Counted from the first letter of the stretch, positions 21,582 to 35,675 are shown. The stretch: DNA of 64,000 nucleotides from Petrolisthes cinctipes (GCA_033782935.1 JAWQEG010000710.1:4588001-4652000); one strand, 5' to 3'. Notes: generated by a model not told the origin, from the letters alone. Numbers and translations are program-made.

Positions 21582-24500
21582 GTGTTAGAGTATTTTCAAA
21601 ATACAGGCCAAAAACATACTGAAAATTGATCTTTTATGTGCCCAAAAGTCGATATGTGCATGCATCTTCTGTACCCGTTTATATCTCAAATTCTGGCCCT
21701 AAACACCCGAAAATTCGATATTTTGGGGTCCCAGAAGCGATCTGTACATGCCTACTCCGTGTTAGAGTATTTTCAAAATTCAGGCCCAAAACATGCTGAA
21801 AATCGATATTTTTGGTGCCCAAAGTCAATATGTGCATGTATCTTCTGTACCCGTTTATATCTCAAATTCAGGCTCAAAACACCCGAAAATTCAAAATTTT
21901 GGGGTCCCAGAAGCAATCTGTACAGTGCTAGAATTTTTTCAAAATATAGGCTAAAAACATGCTAAAAATCGATCTTTTAGGTGCCAAAAAGTCGATATCT
22001 CAAATTCAGTCCCAAAACACCCGAAATTTCGATATTTAGGGGTCCCAGAAGCGATCTGTACATGCCTACTCCGTGTTAGAGTATTTTCAAAATACATGCT
22101 CAAAACATACTGAAAATCGATCTTTTAGGTGCACAAAAGTCGATATGTGCATGCATCTTCAGTACCCGTTTATATCTCAAATTCAGGCTCGAAACACCCG
22201 AAAATTCAATATTTTGGGGTCCCAGAAGCAATCTGTACATGCCTACTCAGTGTTAGAGTATTTTCAAAATACAGGCCCAAAACATGCTGAAAATCGATAT
22301 TTTAGATGCCCAAAGTCAATATGTGCATGTATCTTCTGTACCCGTTTATATCTCAAATTCAGGCTCAAAACACCCGAAAATTCAATATTTTGGGGTCCCA
22401 GAAGCAATCTGTACATGCCTACACAGTGCTAGAATATTTTCAAAATATAGGCTAAAAACATGCTAAAAATCGACATTTTAGGTGCCAAAAAATCGATATC
22501 TCAAATTCAGTCCCAAAACACCCGAAAATTCGATATTTAGGGGTCCCAGAAGCGATCTGTACATGCCTACTCCGTGTTAGAGTATTTTCAAAATACAGGC
22601 CAAAAACATACTGAAAATCGATCTTTTAGGTGCCCAAAAGTCGATATGTGCATGCATCTTCTGTACCCGTTTATATCTCAAATTCTGGCCCTAAACACCC
22701 GAAAATTCGATATTTTGGGGTCCCAGAAGCGATCTGTACATGCCTACTCCGTGTTAGAGTATTTTCAAAATTCAGGCCCAAAACATGCTGAAAATCGATA
22801 TTTTTGGTGCCCAAAGTCAATATGTGCATGTATCTTCTGTACCCGTTTATATCTCAAATTCAGGCTCAAAACACCCGAAAATTCAATATTTTGGGGTCCC
22901 AGAAGCAATCTGTACATGCCTACTCAGTGCTAGAATATTTTCAAAATATAGGCTAAAAACATGCTAAAAATCGATCTTTTAGGTGCCAAAAAGTCGATAT
23001 CTCAAATTCAGTCCCAAAACACCCGAAAATTCGATATTTAGAGGTCCCAGAAGGTATCTGTACATGCCTACTCCGTGTTAGAGTATTTTCAAAATACAGG
23101 CCAAAAACATACTGAAAATAGATCTTTTAGGTGCCCAAAAGTCGATATGTGCATGCATCTTCTGTACCCGTTTATATCTCAAATTCTGGCCCTAAACACC
23201 CGAAAATTCGATATTTTGGTGTCCCAGAAGCGATCTGTACATGTCTACTCCGTGTTAGAGTATTTTCAAAATTCAGGCCCAAAACATGCTGAAAATCGAT
23301 ATTTTTGGTGCCCAAAGTCAATATGTGCATGTATCTTCTATACCCGTTTATATCTCAAATTCAGGCTCAAAACACCCGAAAATTCAATATTTTGGGGTCC
23401 CAGAAGCAATCTGTACAGTGCTAGAATATTTTCAAAATATAGGCTAAAAACATGCTAAAAATCGATCTTTTAGGTGCCAAAAAGTCGATATCTCAAATTC
23501 AGTCCCAAAACACCCGAAAATTCGATATTTAGGGGTCCCAGAAGCGATCTGTACATGCCTACTCCGTGTTAGAGTATTTTCAAAATACATGCTCAAAACA
23601 TACTGAAAATCGATCTTTTAGGTGCACAAAAGTCGATATGTGCATGCATCTTCTGTACCCGTTTATATCTCAAATTCTGGCCCTAAACACCCGAAAATTC
23701 GATTTTTTGGGGTCCCAGAAGCGATCTGTACATGCCTACTCCGTGTTAGAGTATTTTCAAAATTCAGGCCCAAAACATGCTGAAAATCGATATTTTTGGT
23801 GCCCAAAGTCAATATGTGCATGTATCTTCTGTACCCGTTTATATCTCAAATTCAGGCTCAAAACACCCGAAAATTCAATATTTTGGGGTCCTAGAAGCAA
23901 TCTGTACATGCCTACTCAGTGCTAGAATATTTTCAAAATATAGGCTAAAAACATGCTAAAAATCGATCTTTTAGGTGCCAAAAAGTCGATATCTCAAATT
24001 CAGTCCCAAAACAACCGAAAATTCGATATTTAGGGGTCCCAGAAGCGATCTGTACATGCCTACTCCGTGTTAGAGTATTTTCAAAATACATGCTCAAAAC
24101 ATACTGAAAATCGATCTTTTAGGTGCACAAAAGTCGATATGTGCATGCATCTTCAGTACCCGTTTATATCTCAAATTCAGTCTCAAAATACCCGAAAATT
24201 CAATATTTTGGGGTCCCAGAAGCAATCTGTACATGCCTACTCAGTGTTAGAGTATTTTCAAAATACAGGCCCAAAACATGCTGAAAATCGATATTTTCGA
24301 TGCCCAAAGTCAATATGTGCATGTATCTTTTGTACCCGTTTATATCTCAAATTCAGGCTCAAAACACCCGAAAATTCAATATTTTGGGGTCCCAGAAGCA
24401 ATCTGTACATGCCTACACAGTTCTAGAATATTTTCAAAATATAGGCTAAAAACATGCTAAAAATCGACATTTTAGGTGCCAAAAAATCGATATCTCAAAT

Positions 24501-25560
24501 TTAGTCCCAAAACACCCGAAAATTCGATATTTAGAAGTCCCAGAAGGTATCTGTACATGCCTACCTCGTGTTAGAGTATTTTCAAAATACAGGCCAAAAA
24601 CATACTGAAAATCGATCTTTTAGGTGCCCAAAAGTCGATATGTGCATGCATCTTCTGTACCCGTTTATATCTCAAATTCTGGCCCTAAACACCGAAAAAT
24701 TCGATATTTTGGGGTCCCAGAAGCGATCTGTAAATGCCTACTCCGTGTTAGAGTATTTTCAAAATTCAGGCCCAAAACATGCTGAAAATCGATATTTTTG
24801 GTGCCCAAAGTCAATATGTGCATGTATCTTCTGTACCCGTTTATATCTCAAATTCAGGCTCAAAACACCCGAAAACTCAATATTTTGGGGTCCCATAAGC
24901 AATCTGTACAGTGCTAGAATATTTTCAAAATATAGGCTAAAAACATGCTAAAAATCGATCTTTTAGGTGCCAAAAAGTCGATATCTCAAATTCAGTCCCA
25001 AAACACCCGAAAATTCGATATTTAGGGGTCCCAGAAGCGATCTGTACATGCCTACTCCGTGTTAGAGTATTTTCAAAATACATGCTCAAAACATACTGAA
25101 AATCGATCTTTTAGGTGCACAAAAGTCGATATGTGCATGCATCTTCAGTACCCGTTTATATCTCAAATTCAGGCTCAAAACACCCGAAAATTCAATATTT
25201 TTTTGGTCCCAGAAGCAATCTGTACATGCCTACTCAGTGTTAGAGTATTTTCAAAATACAGGCCCAAAACATGCTGAAAATCGATATTTTAGATGCCCAA
25301 AGTCAATATGTGCATGTATATTCTGTACCCGTTTATATCTCAAATTTAGGCTCAAAACACCCGGAAATTCAATATTTTGGGGTCCCAGAAGCAATCTGTA
25401 CATGCCTACACAGTGCTAGAATATTTTCAAAATATAGGCTAAAAACATGCTAAAAATCGATATTTTAGGTGCCAAAAAATCGATATCTCAAATTCAGTCC
25501 CAAAACACCCGAAAATTCGATATTTAGAGGTCCCAGAAGGTATCTGTACATGCCTACTCC
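21582..25560 (+). repeat. Eight trimers (491, 501, 501, 491, 501, 501, 491, 502)
   Basis: Starts at 21582, 22073, 22574, 23075, 23566, 24067, 24568 and 25059. The trimer at 24568 has 'ctgtaaatgcc' and that at 25059 has a run of seven T ('aatatttttttgg', 25198-25204). This linked pair is the first of seven copies in the window. The M1 at 23566 is a type II/I recombinant. Confidence 0.92.
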
Positions 25561-26375
25561 GTGTTAGAGTATTTTCAAAATATAGGCCAAAAACATACTG
25601 AAAATCGATCTTTTAGGTGCCCAAAAGTCGATATGTGCATGCATCTTCTGTACCCGTTTATATCTCAAATTCTGGCCCTAAACACCCGAAAATTCGATAT
25701 TTTGGGGTCCCAGAAGCGATCTGTACATGCCTACTCCGTGTTAGAGTATTTTCAAAATTCAGGCCCAAAACATGCTGAAAATCGATATTTTTGGTGCCCA
25801 AAGTCAATATGTGCATGTATCTTCTATACCCGTTTATATCTCAAATTCAGGCTCAAAACACCCGAAAATACAATATTTTGGGGTCCCAGAAGCAATCTGT
25901 ACAGTGCTAGAATATTTTCAAAATATAGGCTAAAAACATGCTAAAAATCGATCTTTTAGGTGCCAAAAAGTCGATATCTCAAATTCAGTCCCAAAACACC
26001 CGAAAATTCGATATTTTGGGGTCCCAGAAGCGATCTGTACATGCCTACTCCGTGTTAGAGTATTTTCAAAATTCAGGCCCAAAACATGCTGAAAATCGAT
26101 ATTTTTGGTGCCCAAAGTCAATATGTGCATGTATCTTCTGTACCCGTTTATATCTCAAATTCAGGCTCAAAACACCCGAAAATTCAATATTTTGGGGTCC
26201 CAGAAGCAATCTGTACATGCCTACTCAGTGCTAGAATATTTTCAAAATATATGCTAAAAACATGCTAAAAATCGATCTTTTAGTTGCCAAAAAGTCGATA
26301 TCTCAAATTCAGTCCCAAAACACCCGAAAATTCGATATTTAGGGGTCCCAGAAGCGATCTGTACATGCCTACTCC
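25561..26375 (+). repeat. Pentameric variant (815 bp) M1-M2-M3-M2-M3
   Basis: Starts at 25561, 25738, 25904, 26052 and 26228. The first M3 (25904-26051) ends with an M1 type I tail ('attttggggtcccagaagc' then 'gatctg') and is followed by M2 rather than M1, which marks the exchange point in the second half. Confidence 0.88.
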
Positions 26376-26876
26376 GTGTTAGAGTATTTTCAAAATACAT
26401 GCTCAAAACATACTGAAAATCGATCTTTTAGGTGCACAAAAGTCAATATGTGCATGCATCTTCAGTACCCGTTTATATCTCAAATTCAGGCTCAAAACAC
26501 CCGAAAATTCAATATTTTGGGGTCCCAGAAGCAATCTGTACATGCCTACTCAGTGTTAGAGTATTTTCAAAATACAGGCCCAAAACATGCTGAAAATCGA
26601 TATTTTAGATGCCCAAAGTCAATATGTGCATGTATCATCTGTACCCGTTTATATCTCAAATTCAGGCTCAAAACACCCGAAAATTCAATATTTTGGGGTC
26701 CCAGAAGCAATCTGTACATGCCTACACAGTGCTAGAATATTTTCAAAATATAGGCTAAAAACATGCTAAAAATCGACATTTTAGGTGCCAAAAAATCGAT
26801 ATCTCAAATTCAGTCCCAAAACACCCGAAAATTCGATATTTAGAGGTCCCAGAAGGTATCTGTACATGCCTACTGC
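26376..26876 (+). repeat. Subfamily II trimer (501 bp)
   Basis: M1 26376, M2 26553, M3 26729. Regular, with 'gtgcacaaaagtcaatatg' in M1 and 'gtatcatctgtaccc' in M2 as private changes. Confidence 0.92.
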
Positions 26877-27201
26877 GTGATAGAGTATTTTCAGAATACA
26901 GGCCAAAAACATACTGAAAATCGATCTTTTAGGTGCCCAAAAGTCGATATGTGCATGCATCTTCTGTACCCGTTTATATCTCAAATTCTGGCCCTAAACA
27001 CCCGAAATTTCGATATTTTGGGGTCCCAGAAGCGATCTGTACATGCCTACTCCGTGTTAGAGTATTTTCAAATTTCAGGCCCAAAACATGCTGAAAATCG
27101 ATCTTTTAGGTGCCAAAAAGTCAATATCTCAAATTCAGTCCCAAAACACCCGAAAATTCGATATTTAGAGGTCCCAGAAGGTATCTGTACATGCCTACTC
27201 C
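26877..27201 (+). repeat. Dimeric variant with an M2/M3 hybrid (325 bp)
   Basis: M1 at 26877-27053 begins 'gtgatagag'. The second monomer (27054-27201, 148 bp) starts as M2 ('aggcccaaaacatgctg') and continues as the deleted M3 form ('gccaaaaagtcaatatctc'). Confidence 0.88.
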
Positions 27202-27554
27202 GTGTTAGAGTATTTTCAAAATACAGGCCAAAAACATACTGAAAGTCGATTTTTTAGGTGCACAAAAGTCGATATGTGCATGCATCTTCAGTACCCGTTT
27301 ATATCTCAAATTCAGGCTCAAAACACCCGAAAATTCAATATTTTGGGGTCCCAGAAGCAATCTGTACATGCCTACTCAGTGTTAGATTATTTTCAAAATA
27401 CATGCCCAAAACATGCTGAAAATCGATATTTTAGATGCCCAAAGTCAATATGTGCATGTATCTTCTGTTCCCGTTTATATCTCAAATTCAGTCCCAAAAC
27501 ACCCGAAAATTCGATATTTAGAGGTCCCAGAAGGTATCTGTACATGCCTACTCC
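27202..27554 (+). repeat. Dimeric variant with full-length M2/M3 hybrid (353 bp)
   Basis: M1 at 27202-27378 ('gaaagtcgatttttt'). The second monomer (27379-27554, 176 bp) starts as M2 and ends as M3 ('cagtcccaaaac', 'agaggtcccagaaggtatc') without the 29-bp deletion. Its crossover lies in the second half. Confidence 0.88.
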
Positions 27555-27879
27555 GTGTTAGAGTATTTTCAAAATACAGGCCAAAAACATACTGAAAGTC
27601 GATTTTTTAGGTGCACAAAAGTCGATATGTGCATGCATCTTCAGTACCCGTTTATATCTCAAATTCAGGCTCAAAACACCCGAAAATTCAATATTTTGGG
27701 GTCCCAGAAGCAATCTGTACATGTCTACTCAGTGCTAGAATATTTTCAAAATATAGGCTAAAAACATGCTAAAAATCGATCTTTTAGGTGCCAAAAAATC
27801 GATATCTCAAATTCAGTCCCAAAACACCCGAAAATTCGATATTTAGGGGTTCCAGAAGCGATCTGTACATGCCTACTCC
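27555..27879 (+). repeat. Dimeric variant M1+M3 (325 bp)
   Basis: M1 27555-27731 carries 'gaaagtcgatttttt', as do 27202 and 28882; M3 27732-27879 ends 'aggggttccagaagc', as does 29235-29382. Together these are pieces of one trimer lineage, cut and rejoined at different points. Confidence 0.9.
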
Positions 27880-28380
27880 GTGTTAGAGTATTTTCAAAAT
27901 ACATGCTCAAAACATACTGAAAATCGATCTTTTAGGTGCACAAAAGTCGATATGTGCATGCATCTTCTGTACACGTTTATATCTCAAATTCTGGCCCTAA
28001 ACACTCGAAAATTCGATATTTTGGGGTCCCAGAAGCGATCTGTACATGCCTACTCCGTGTTAGAGTATTTTCAAAATTCAGGCCCAAAACATGCTGAAAA
28101 TCGATATTTTAGATGCCCAAAGTCAATATGTGCATGTATCTTCTGTACCCGTTTATATCTCAAATTCAGGCTCAAAACACCCGAAAATTCAATATTTTGG
28201 GGTCCCAGAAGCGATCTGTACATGCCTACTCAGTGTTAGAGTATTTTCAAAATTCAGGCCCAAAACATGCTGAAAATCGATCTTTTAGGTGCCAAAAAGT
28301 CAATATCTCAAATTCAGTCCCAAAACACCCGAAAATTCGATATTAAGGGGTCCCAGAAGCGATCTGTACATGCCTACTCC
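27880..28380 (+). repeat. Trimer whose third monomer has an M2-type start (501 bp)
   Basis: Monomers at 27880, 28057 and 28233. The third (28233-28380, 148 bp) begins 'gtgttagag' and 'attcaggcccaaaacatgc' like M2, then has the M3 deletion. It shares 'gccaaaaagtcaatatctc' with 27054-27201. Confidence 0.88.
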
Positions 28381-30377
28381 GTGTTAGAGTATTTTCAAAA
28401 TACATGCTCAAAACATACTGAAAATCGATCTTTTAAGTGCACAAAAGTCGATATGTGCATGCATCTTCAGTACCCGTTTATATCTCAAATTCAGGCTCAA
28501 AACACCCGAAAATTCAATATTTTGGGGTCCCAGAAGCAATCTGTACATGCCTACTCAGTGTTAGAGTATTTTCAAAATACAGGCCCAAAACATGCTGAAA
28601 ATCGATATTTTAGATGCCCATAGTCAATATGTGCATGTATCTTCTGTACCCATTTATATCTCAAATTCAGGCTCAAAACACCCGAAAATTCAATATTTTG
28701 GGGTCCCAGAAGCAATCTGTACATGCCTACACAGTGCTAGAATATTTTCAAAATATAGGCTAAAAACACGCTAAAAATCGACATTTTAGGTGCCAAAAAA
28801 TCGATATCTCAAATTCAGTCCCAAAACACCCGAAAATTCGATATTTAGAGGTCCCAGAAGGTATCTGTACATGCCTACTCCGTGTTAGAGTATTTTCAAA
28901 ATACAGGCCAAAAACATACTGAAAGTCGATTTTTTAGGTGCACAAAAGTCGATATGTGCATGCATCTTCAGTACCCGTTTATATCTCAAATTCAGGCTCA
29001 AAACACCCGAAAATTCAATATTTTGGGGTCCCAGAAGCAATCTGTACATGCCTACTCAGTGTTAGATTATTTTCAAAATACAGGCCCAAAACATGCTGAA
29101 AATCGATATTTTAGATGCCCAAAGTCAATATGTGCATGTATCTTCTGTTCCCGTTTATATCTCAAATTCAGGCTCAAAACACCCGAAAATTCAATATTTT
29201 GGGGTCCCAGAAGCAATCTGTACATGTCTACTCAGTGCTAGAATATTTTCAAAATATAGGCTAAAAACATGCTAAAAATCGATCTTTTAGGTGCCAAAAA
29301 ATCGATATCTCAAATTCAGTCCCAAAACACCCGAAAATTCGATATTTAGGGGTTCCAGAAGCGATCTGTACATGCCTACTCCGTGTTAGAGTATTTTCAA
29401 AATACATGCTCAAAACATACTGAAAATCGATCTTTTAGGTGCACAAAAGTCGATATGTGCATGCATCTTCTGTACACGTTTATATCTCAAATTCTGGCCC
29501 TAAACACTCGAAAATTCGATATTTTGGGGTCCCAGAAGCGATCTGTACATGCCTACTCCGTGTTAGAGTATTTTCAAAATTCAGGCCCAAAACATGCTGA
29601 AAATCGATATTTTAGATGCCCAAAGTCAATATGTGCATGTATCTTCTGTACCCGTTTATATCTCAAATTCAGGCTCAAAACACCCGAAAATTCAATATTT
29701 TGGGGTCCCAGAAGCAATCTGTACATGCCTACTCAGTGCTAAAATATTTTCAAAATATAGGCTAAAAACATGCTAAAAATCGACATTTTAGGTGCCAAAA
29801 AGTCGATATCTCAAATTCAGTCCCAAAACACCCGAAAATTCGATATTTAGGGGTCCCAGAAGCGATCTGTACATGCCTACTCCGTGTTAGAGTATTTTCA
29901 AAATACATGCTCAAAACATACTGAAAATCGATTTTTTAGGTGCACAAAAGTCGATATGTGCATGCATCTTCAGTACCCGTTTATATCTCAAATTCAGGCT
30001 CAAAACACCCGAAAATTCAATATTTTGGGGTCCCAGAAGCAATCTGTACATGCCTACTCAGTGTTAGAGTATTTTCAAAATACAGGCCCAAAACATGCTG
30101 AAAATCGATATTTTAGATGCCCAAAGTCAATATGTGCATGTATCTTCTGTACCCGTTTATATCTCAAATTCAGGCTCAAAACACCCGAAAATTCATTATT
30201 TTGGTGTCCCAGAAGCAATCTGTACAGTGCTAGAATATTTTCAAAATATAGGCTAAAAACATGCTAAAAATCGACATTTTAGGTGCCAAAAAATCGATAT
30301 CTCAAATTCAGTACCAAAACACCCGAAAATTCGATATTTAGAGGTCCCAGAAGGTATCTTCTGTACATGCCTACTCC
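28381..30377 (+). repeat. Four trimers (501, 501, 501, 494)
   Basis: Starts at 28381, 28882, 29383 and 29884. 29383 is a copy of 27880 in its first monomers ('acactcgaaaattcg', lag 1503). The M3 at 30227-30377 carries a 3-bp insertion at its end ('ggtatcttctgtac'), a marker also seen near 36149 and 48238. Confidence 0.92.
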
Positions 30378-33300
30378 GTGTTAGAGTATTTTCAAAATAC
30401 AGGCCAAAAACATACTGAAAATCGATCTTTTAGGTGCCCAAAAGTCGATATGTGCATGCATCTTCATTACCCGTTTATATCTCAAATTCAGGCTCAAAAC
30501 ACCCGAAAATTCAATATTTTGGGGTCCCAGAAGCAATCTGTACATGCCTACTCAGTGTTAGAGTATTTTCAAAATACAGGCCCAAAACATGCTGAAAATC
30601 GATATTTTAGATGCCCAAAGTCAATATGTGCATGTATCTTCTGTACCCGTTTATATCTCAAATTCAGGCTCAAAACACCCGAAAATTCAATATTTTGGGG
30701 TCCCAGAAGCAATCTGTACATGCCTACTCAGTGCTAGAATATTTTCAAAATATAGGCTAAAAACATGCTAAAAATCGATCTTTTAGGTGCCAAAAAGTCG
30801 ATATCTCAAATTCAGTCCCAAAACACCCGAAAATTCGATATTTAGGGGTCCCAGAAGCGATCTGTACATGGCTACTCCGTGTTAGAGTATTTTCAAAATA
30901 CATGCTCAAAACATACTGAAAATCGATCTTTTAGGTGCACAAAAGTCGATATGTGCATGCATCTTCAGTACCCGTTTATATCTCAAATTCAGGCTCAAAA
31001 CACCCGAAAATTCAATATTTTGGGGTCCCAGAAGCAATCTGTACATGCCTACTCAGTGTTAGAGTATTTTCAAAATACAGGCCCAAAACATGCTGAAAAT
31101 CGATATTTTAGATGCCCAAAGTCAATATGTGCATGTATCTTCTGTACCCGTTTATATCTCAAATTTAGGCTCAAAACACCCGGAAATTCAATATTTTGGG
31201 GTCCCAGAAGCAATCTGTACATGCCTACACAGTGCTAGAGTATTTTCAAAATATAGGCTAAAAACATGCTGAAAATCGATATTTTAGGTGCCAAAAAATC
31301 GATATCTCAAATTCAGTCCCAAAACACCCGAAAATTCGATATTTAGAGGTCCCAGAAGGTATCTGTACATGCATACTCCGTGTTAGAGTATTTTCAAAAT
31401 ACAGGCCAAAAACATACTGAAAATCGATCTTTTAGGTGCCCAAAAGTCGATATGTGCATGCATCTTCTGTACCCGTTTATATCTCAAATTCTGGCCCTAA
31501 ACACCCGAAAATTCGATATTTTGGTGTCCCAGAAGCGATCTGTACATGCCTACTCCGTGTTAGAGTATTTTCAGAATTCAGGCCCAAAACATGCTGAAAA
31601 TCGATATTTTTGGTGCCCAAAGTCAATATGTGCATGTATCTTCTGTACCCGTTTATATCTCAAATTCAGGCTCAAAACACCCGAAAATACAATATTTTGG
31701 GGTCCCAGAAGCAATCTGTACAGTGCTAGAATATTTTCAAAATATAGGCTAAAAACATGCTAAAAATCGATCTTTTAGGTGCCAAAAAGTCGATATCTCA
31801 AATTCAGTCCCAAAACACCCGAAAATTCGATATTTAGGTGTCCCAGAAGCGATCTGTACATGCCTACTCCGTGTTAGAGTATTTTCAAAATACATGCTCA
31901 AAACATACTGAAAATCGATCTTTTAGGTGCACAAAAGTCGATATGTGCATGCATCTTCAGTACCCGTTTATATCTCAAATTCAGGCTCAAAACACCCGAA
32001 AATTCGATATTTTGGGGTCCTAGAAGCGATCTGTACATGCCTACTCCGTGTTAGAGTATTTTCAAAATTCAGGCCCAAAACATGCTGAAAATCGATATTT
32101 TTGGTGCCCAAAGTCAATATGTGCATGTATCTTCAGTACCCGTTTATATCTCAAATTGAGGCTCAAAACACCCGAAAATTCAATATTTTGATGTCCCAGA
32201 AGCAATCTGTACATGCCTAGTCAGTGCTAGAATATTTTCAATATATAGGCTAAAAACATGTTAAAAATCGATCTTTTAGGTGCCAAAAAGTCGATATCTC
32301 AAATTCAGTCCCAAAACACCCGAAAATTCGATATTTAGGGGTCCTAGAAGCGATCTGTACATGCCTACTCCGTGTTAGAGTATTTTCAAAATACATGCTC
32401 AAAACATACTGAAAATCGATCTTTTAGGTGCACAAAAGTCGATATGTGCATGCATCTTCAGTACCCGTTTATATCTCAAATTCAGGCTCAAACACCCGAA
32501 AATTCAATATTTTGGGGTCCCAGAAGCAATCTGTACATGCCTACTCAGTGTTAGAGTATATTCAAAATACAGGCCAAAAACATGCTGAAAATCGATATTT
32601 TAGATGCCCAAAGTCAATATGTGCATGTATCTTCTGTACCCGTTTATATCTCAAATTCAGGCTCAAAACACCCGAAAATTCAATATTTTGGGGTCCCAGA
32701 AGCAATCTGTACATGCCTACACAGTGCTAGAATATTTTCAAAATATAGGCTAAAAACATGCTAAAAATCGATCTTTTAGGTGCCAAAAAGTCGATATCTC
32801 AAATTCAGTCCCAAAACACCCGAAAATTCGATATTTAGGGGTCCCAGAAGCGATCTGTACATGCCTACTCCGTGTTAGAGTATTTTCAAAATACATGCTC
32901 AAAACATACTGAAAATCGATCTTTTAGGTGCACAAAAGTCGATATGTGCATGCATCTTCAGTACCCGTTTATATCTCAAATTCAGGCTCAAAACACCCGA
33001 AAATTCAATATTTTGGGGTCCCAGAAGCAATCTGTACATGCCTACTCAGTGTTAGAGTATTTTCAAAATACAGGCCCAAAACATGCTGAAAATCGATATT
33101 TTAGATGCCCAAAGTCAATATGTGCATGTATCTTCTGTACCCGTTTATATCTCAAATTTAGGCTCAAAACACCCGGAAATTCAATATTTTGGGGTCCCAG
33201 AAGCAATCTGTACATGCCTACACAGTGCTAGAGTATTTTCAAAATATAGGCTAAAAACATGCTGAAAATCGATATTTTAGGTGCCAAAAAATCGATATCT

Positions 33301-35350
33301 CAAATTCAGTCCCAAAACACCCGAAAATTCGATATTTAGAGGTCCCAGAAGGTATCTGTACATGCCTACTCCGTGTTAGAGTATTTTCAAAATACAGGCC
33401 AAAAACATACTGAAAATCGATCTTTTAGGTGCCCAAAAGTCGATATGTGCATGCATCTTCTGTACCCGTTTATATCTCAAATTCTGGCCCTAAACACCCG
33501 AAAATTCGATATTTTGGTGTCCCAGAAGCGATCTGTACATGCCTACTCCGTGTTAGAGTATTTTCAGAATTCAGGCCCAAAACATGCTGAAAATCGATAT
33601 TTTTGGTGCCCAAAGTCAATATGTGCATGTATCTTCTGTACCCGTTTATATCTCAAATTCAGGCTCAAAACACCCGAAAATTCAATATTTTGATGTCCCA
33701 GAAGCAATCTGTACATGCCTAGTCAGTGCTAGAATATTTTCAATATATAGGCTAAAAACATGTTAAAAATCGATCTTTTAGGTGCCAAAAAGTCGATATC
33801 TCAAATTCAGTCCCAAAACACCCGAAAATCCTAGAAGCGATCTGTACATGCCTACTCCGTGTTAGAGTATTTTCAAAATACATGCTCAAAACATACTGAA
33901 AATCGATCTTTTAGGTGCACAAAAGTCGATATGTGCATGCATCTTCAGTACCCGTTTATATCTCAAATTCAGGCTCAAACACCCGAAAATTCAATATTTT
34001 GGGGTCCCAGAAGCGATCTGTACATGCCTACTCAGTGTTAGAGTATATTCAAAATACAGGCCAAAAACATGCTGAAAATCGATATTTTAGATGCCCAAAG
34101 TCGATATGTGCATGTATCTTCTGTACCCGTTTATATCTCAAATTCAGGCTCAAAACACCCGAAAATTCGATATTTTGGGGTCCCAGAAGCAATCTGTACA
34201 TGCCTACACAGTGCTAGAATATTTTCAAAATATAGGCTAAAAACATGCTAAAAATCGACATTTTAGGTGCCAAAAAATCGATATCTCAAATTCAGTCCCA
34301 AAACACCCGAAAATTCGATATTTAGAGGTCCCAGAAGGTATCTGTACATGCCTACTCCGTGTTAGAGTATTTTCAAAATACAAGCCAAAAACATACTGAA
34401 AATCGATCTTTTAGGTGCCCAAAAGTCGATATGTGCATGCATCTTCTGTACCCGTTTATATTTCAAATTCTGGCCCTAAACACCCGAAAATTCGATATTT
34501 TGGTTTCTCAGAAGCGATCTGTACATGCCTACTCCGTGTTAGAGTATTTTCAAAATTCAGGCCCAAAACATGCTGAAAATCGATATTTTTGGTGCCCAAA
34601 GTCAATATGTGCATGTATCTTCTGTACCCGTATATATCTTAAATTCAGGCTCAAAACACCCGAAAATTCATTATTTTGGGGTCCCAGAAGCAATCTGTAC
34701 AGTGCTAGAATATTTTCAAAATATAGGCTAAAAACATGCTAAAAATCGATCTTTTAGGTGCCAAAAAATCGATATCTCAAATTCAGTCCCAAAACACCCG
34801 AAAATTCGATATTTAGGGGTCCCAGAAGCGATCTGTACATTCCTACTCCGTGTTAGAGTATTTTCAAAATACATGCTCAAAACATACTGAAAATCGATCT
34901 TTTAGGTGCACGAAAGTCGATATGTGCATGCATCTTCAGTACCCGTTTATACCTCAAATTCAGGCTCAAAACACCCGAAAATTCGAAATTTTGGGGTCCC
35001 AGAAGCGATCTGTACATGCCTACTCCGTGTTAGAGTATTTTCAAAATTCAGGCCCAAAACATGCTGAAAATCGATATTTTTGGTGCCCAAAGTCAATATG
35101 TGCATGTATCTTCTGTACCCGTTTATATCTCAAATTCAGTCTCAAAACACCCGAAAATTCAATATTTTGGGGTCCCAGAAGCAATCTGTACATGCCTACT
35201 CAGTGCTAGAATATTTTCAAAATATAGGCTAAAAACATGCTAAAAATCGATCTTTTAGGTGCCAAAAAGTCGATATCTCAAATTCAGTCCCAAAACACCC
35301 GAAAATTCGATATTTAGGGGTCCCAGAAGCGATCTGTACATGCCTACTCC
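30378..35350 (+). repeat. Ten trimers (501, 501, 491, 501, 500, 501, 486, 500, 491, 501)
   Basis: Starts at 30378, 30879, 31380, 31871, 32372, 32872, 33373, 33859, 34359 and 34850. 30879-31660 recurs at 32872 (lag 1993), and 32372 recurs at 33859 (lag 1487; both have 'ggctcaaacacccg', one base short, and 'gtatattcaaaatac'). The M3 at 33726-33858 is 133 bp: 15 bp are lost at 'cccgaaaatcctagaag'. 34359 carries 'caagccaaaaacatac' and 'tggtttctcagaagc'. Confidence 0.92.
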
Positions 35351-35675
35351 GTGTTAGAGTATTTTCAAAATACATGCTCAAAACATACTGAAAATCGATC
35401 TTTTAGGTGCACAAAAGTCGATATGTGCATGCATCTTCAGTACCCGTTTATATCTCAAATTCAGGCTCAAAACACCCGAAAATTCAATATTTTGGGGTCC
35501 CAGAAGCAATCTGTACATGCCTACACAGTGCTAGAATATTTTCAAAATATAGGCTAAAAACATGCTAAAAATCGACATTTTAGGTGCCAAAAAATCGATA
35601 TCTCAAATTCAGTCCCAAAACACCCGAAAATTCGATATTTAGAGGTCCCAGAAGGTATCTGTACATGCCTACTCC
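35351..35675 (+). repeat. Dimeric variant M1+M3 (325 bp)
   Basis: M1 35351-35527 and M3 35528-35675. The run 34359-35675 (491+501+325) is repeated in unit lengths by 36170-37486, with a 494-bp trimer between them. Confidence 0.9.

Noticed and set aside
25198..25204. T7 run as a poly(T) terminator or transposon tail
   Set aside because: It is a one-base insertion with GG-to-TT changes in an ordinary M1 monomer; the same monomer continues unbroken on both sides.
25930..26130. Minus-strand ORFs (also 26781-26984, 35773-35988, 37365-37550 and 47862-48098)
   Set aside because: They occur only where a base change or an unusual monomer order removes a stop from the reverse strand of the satellite.
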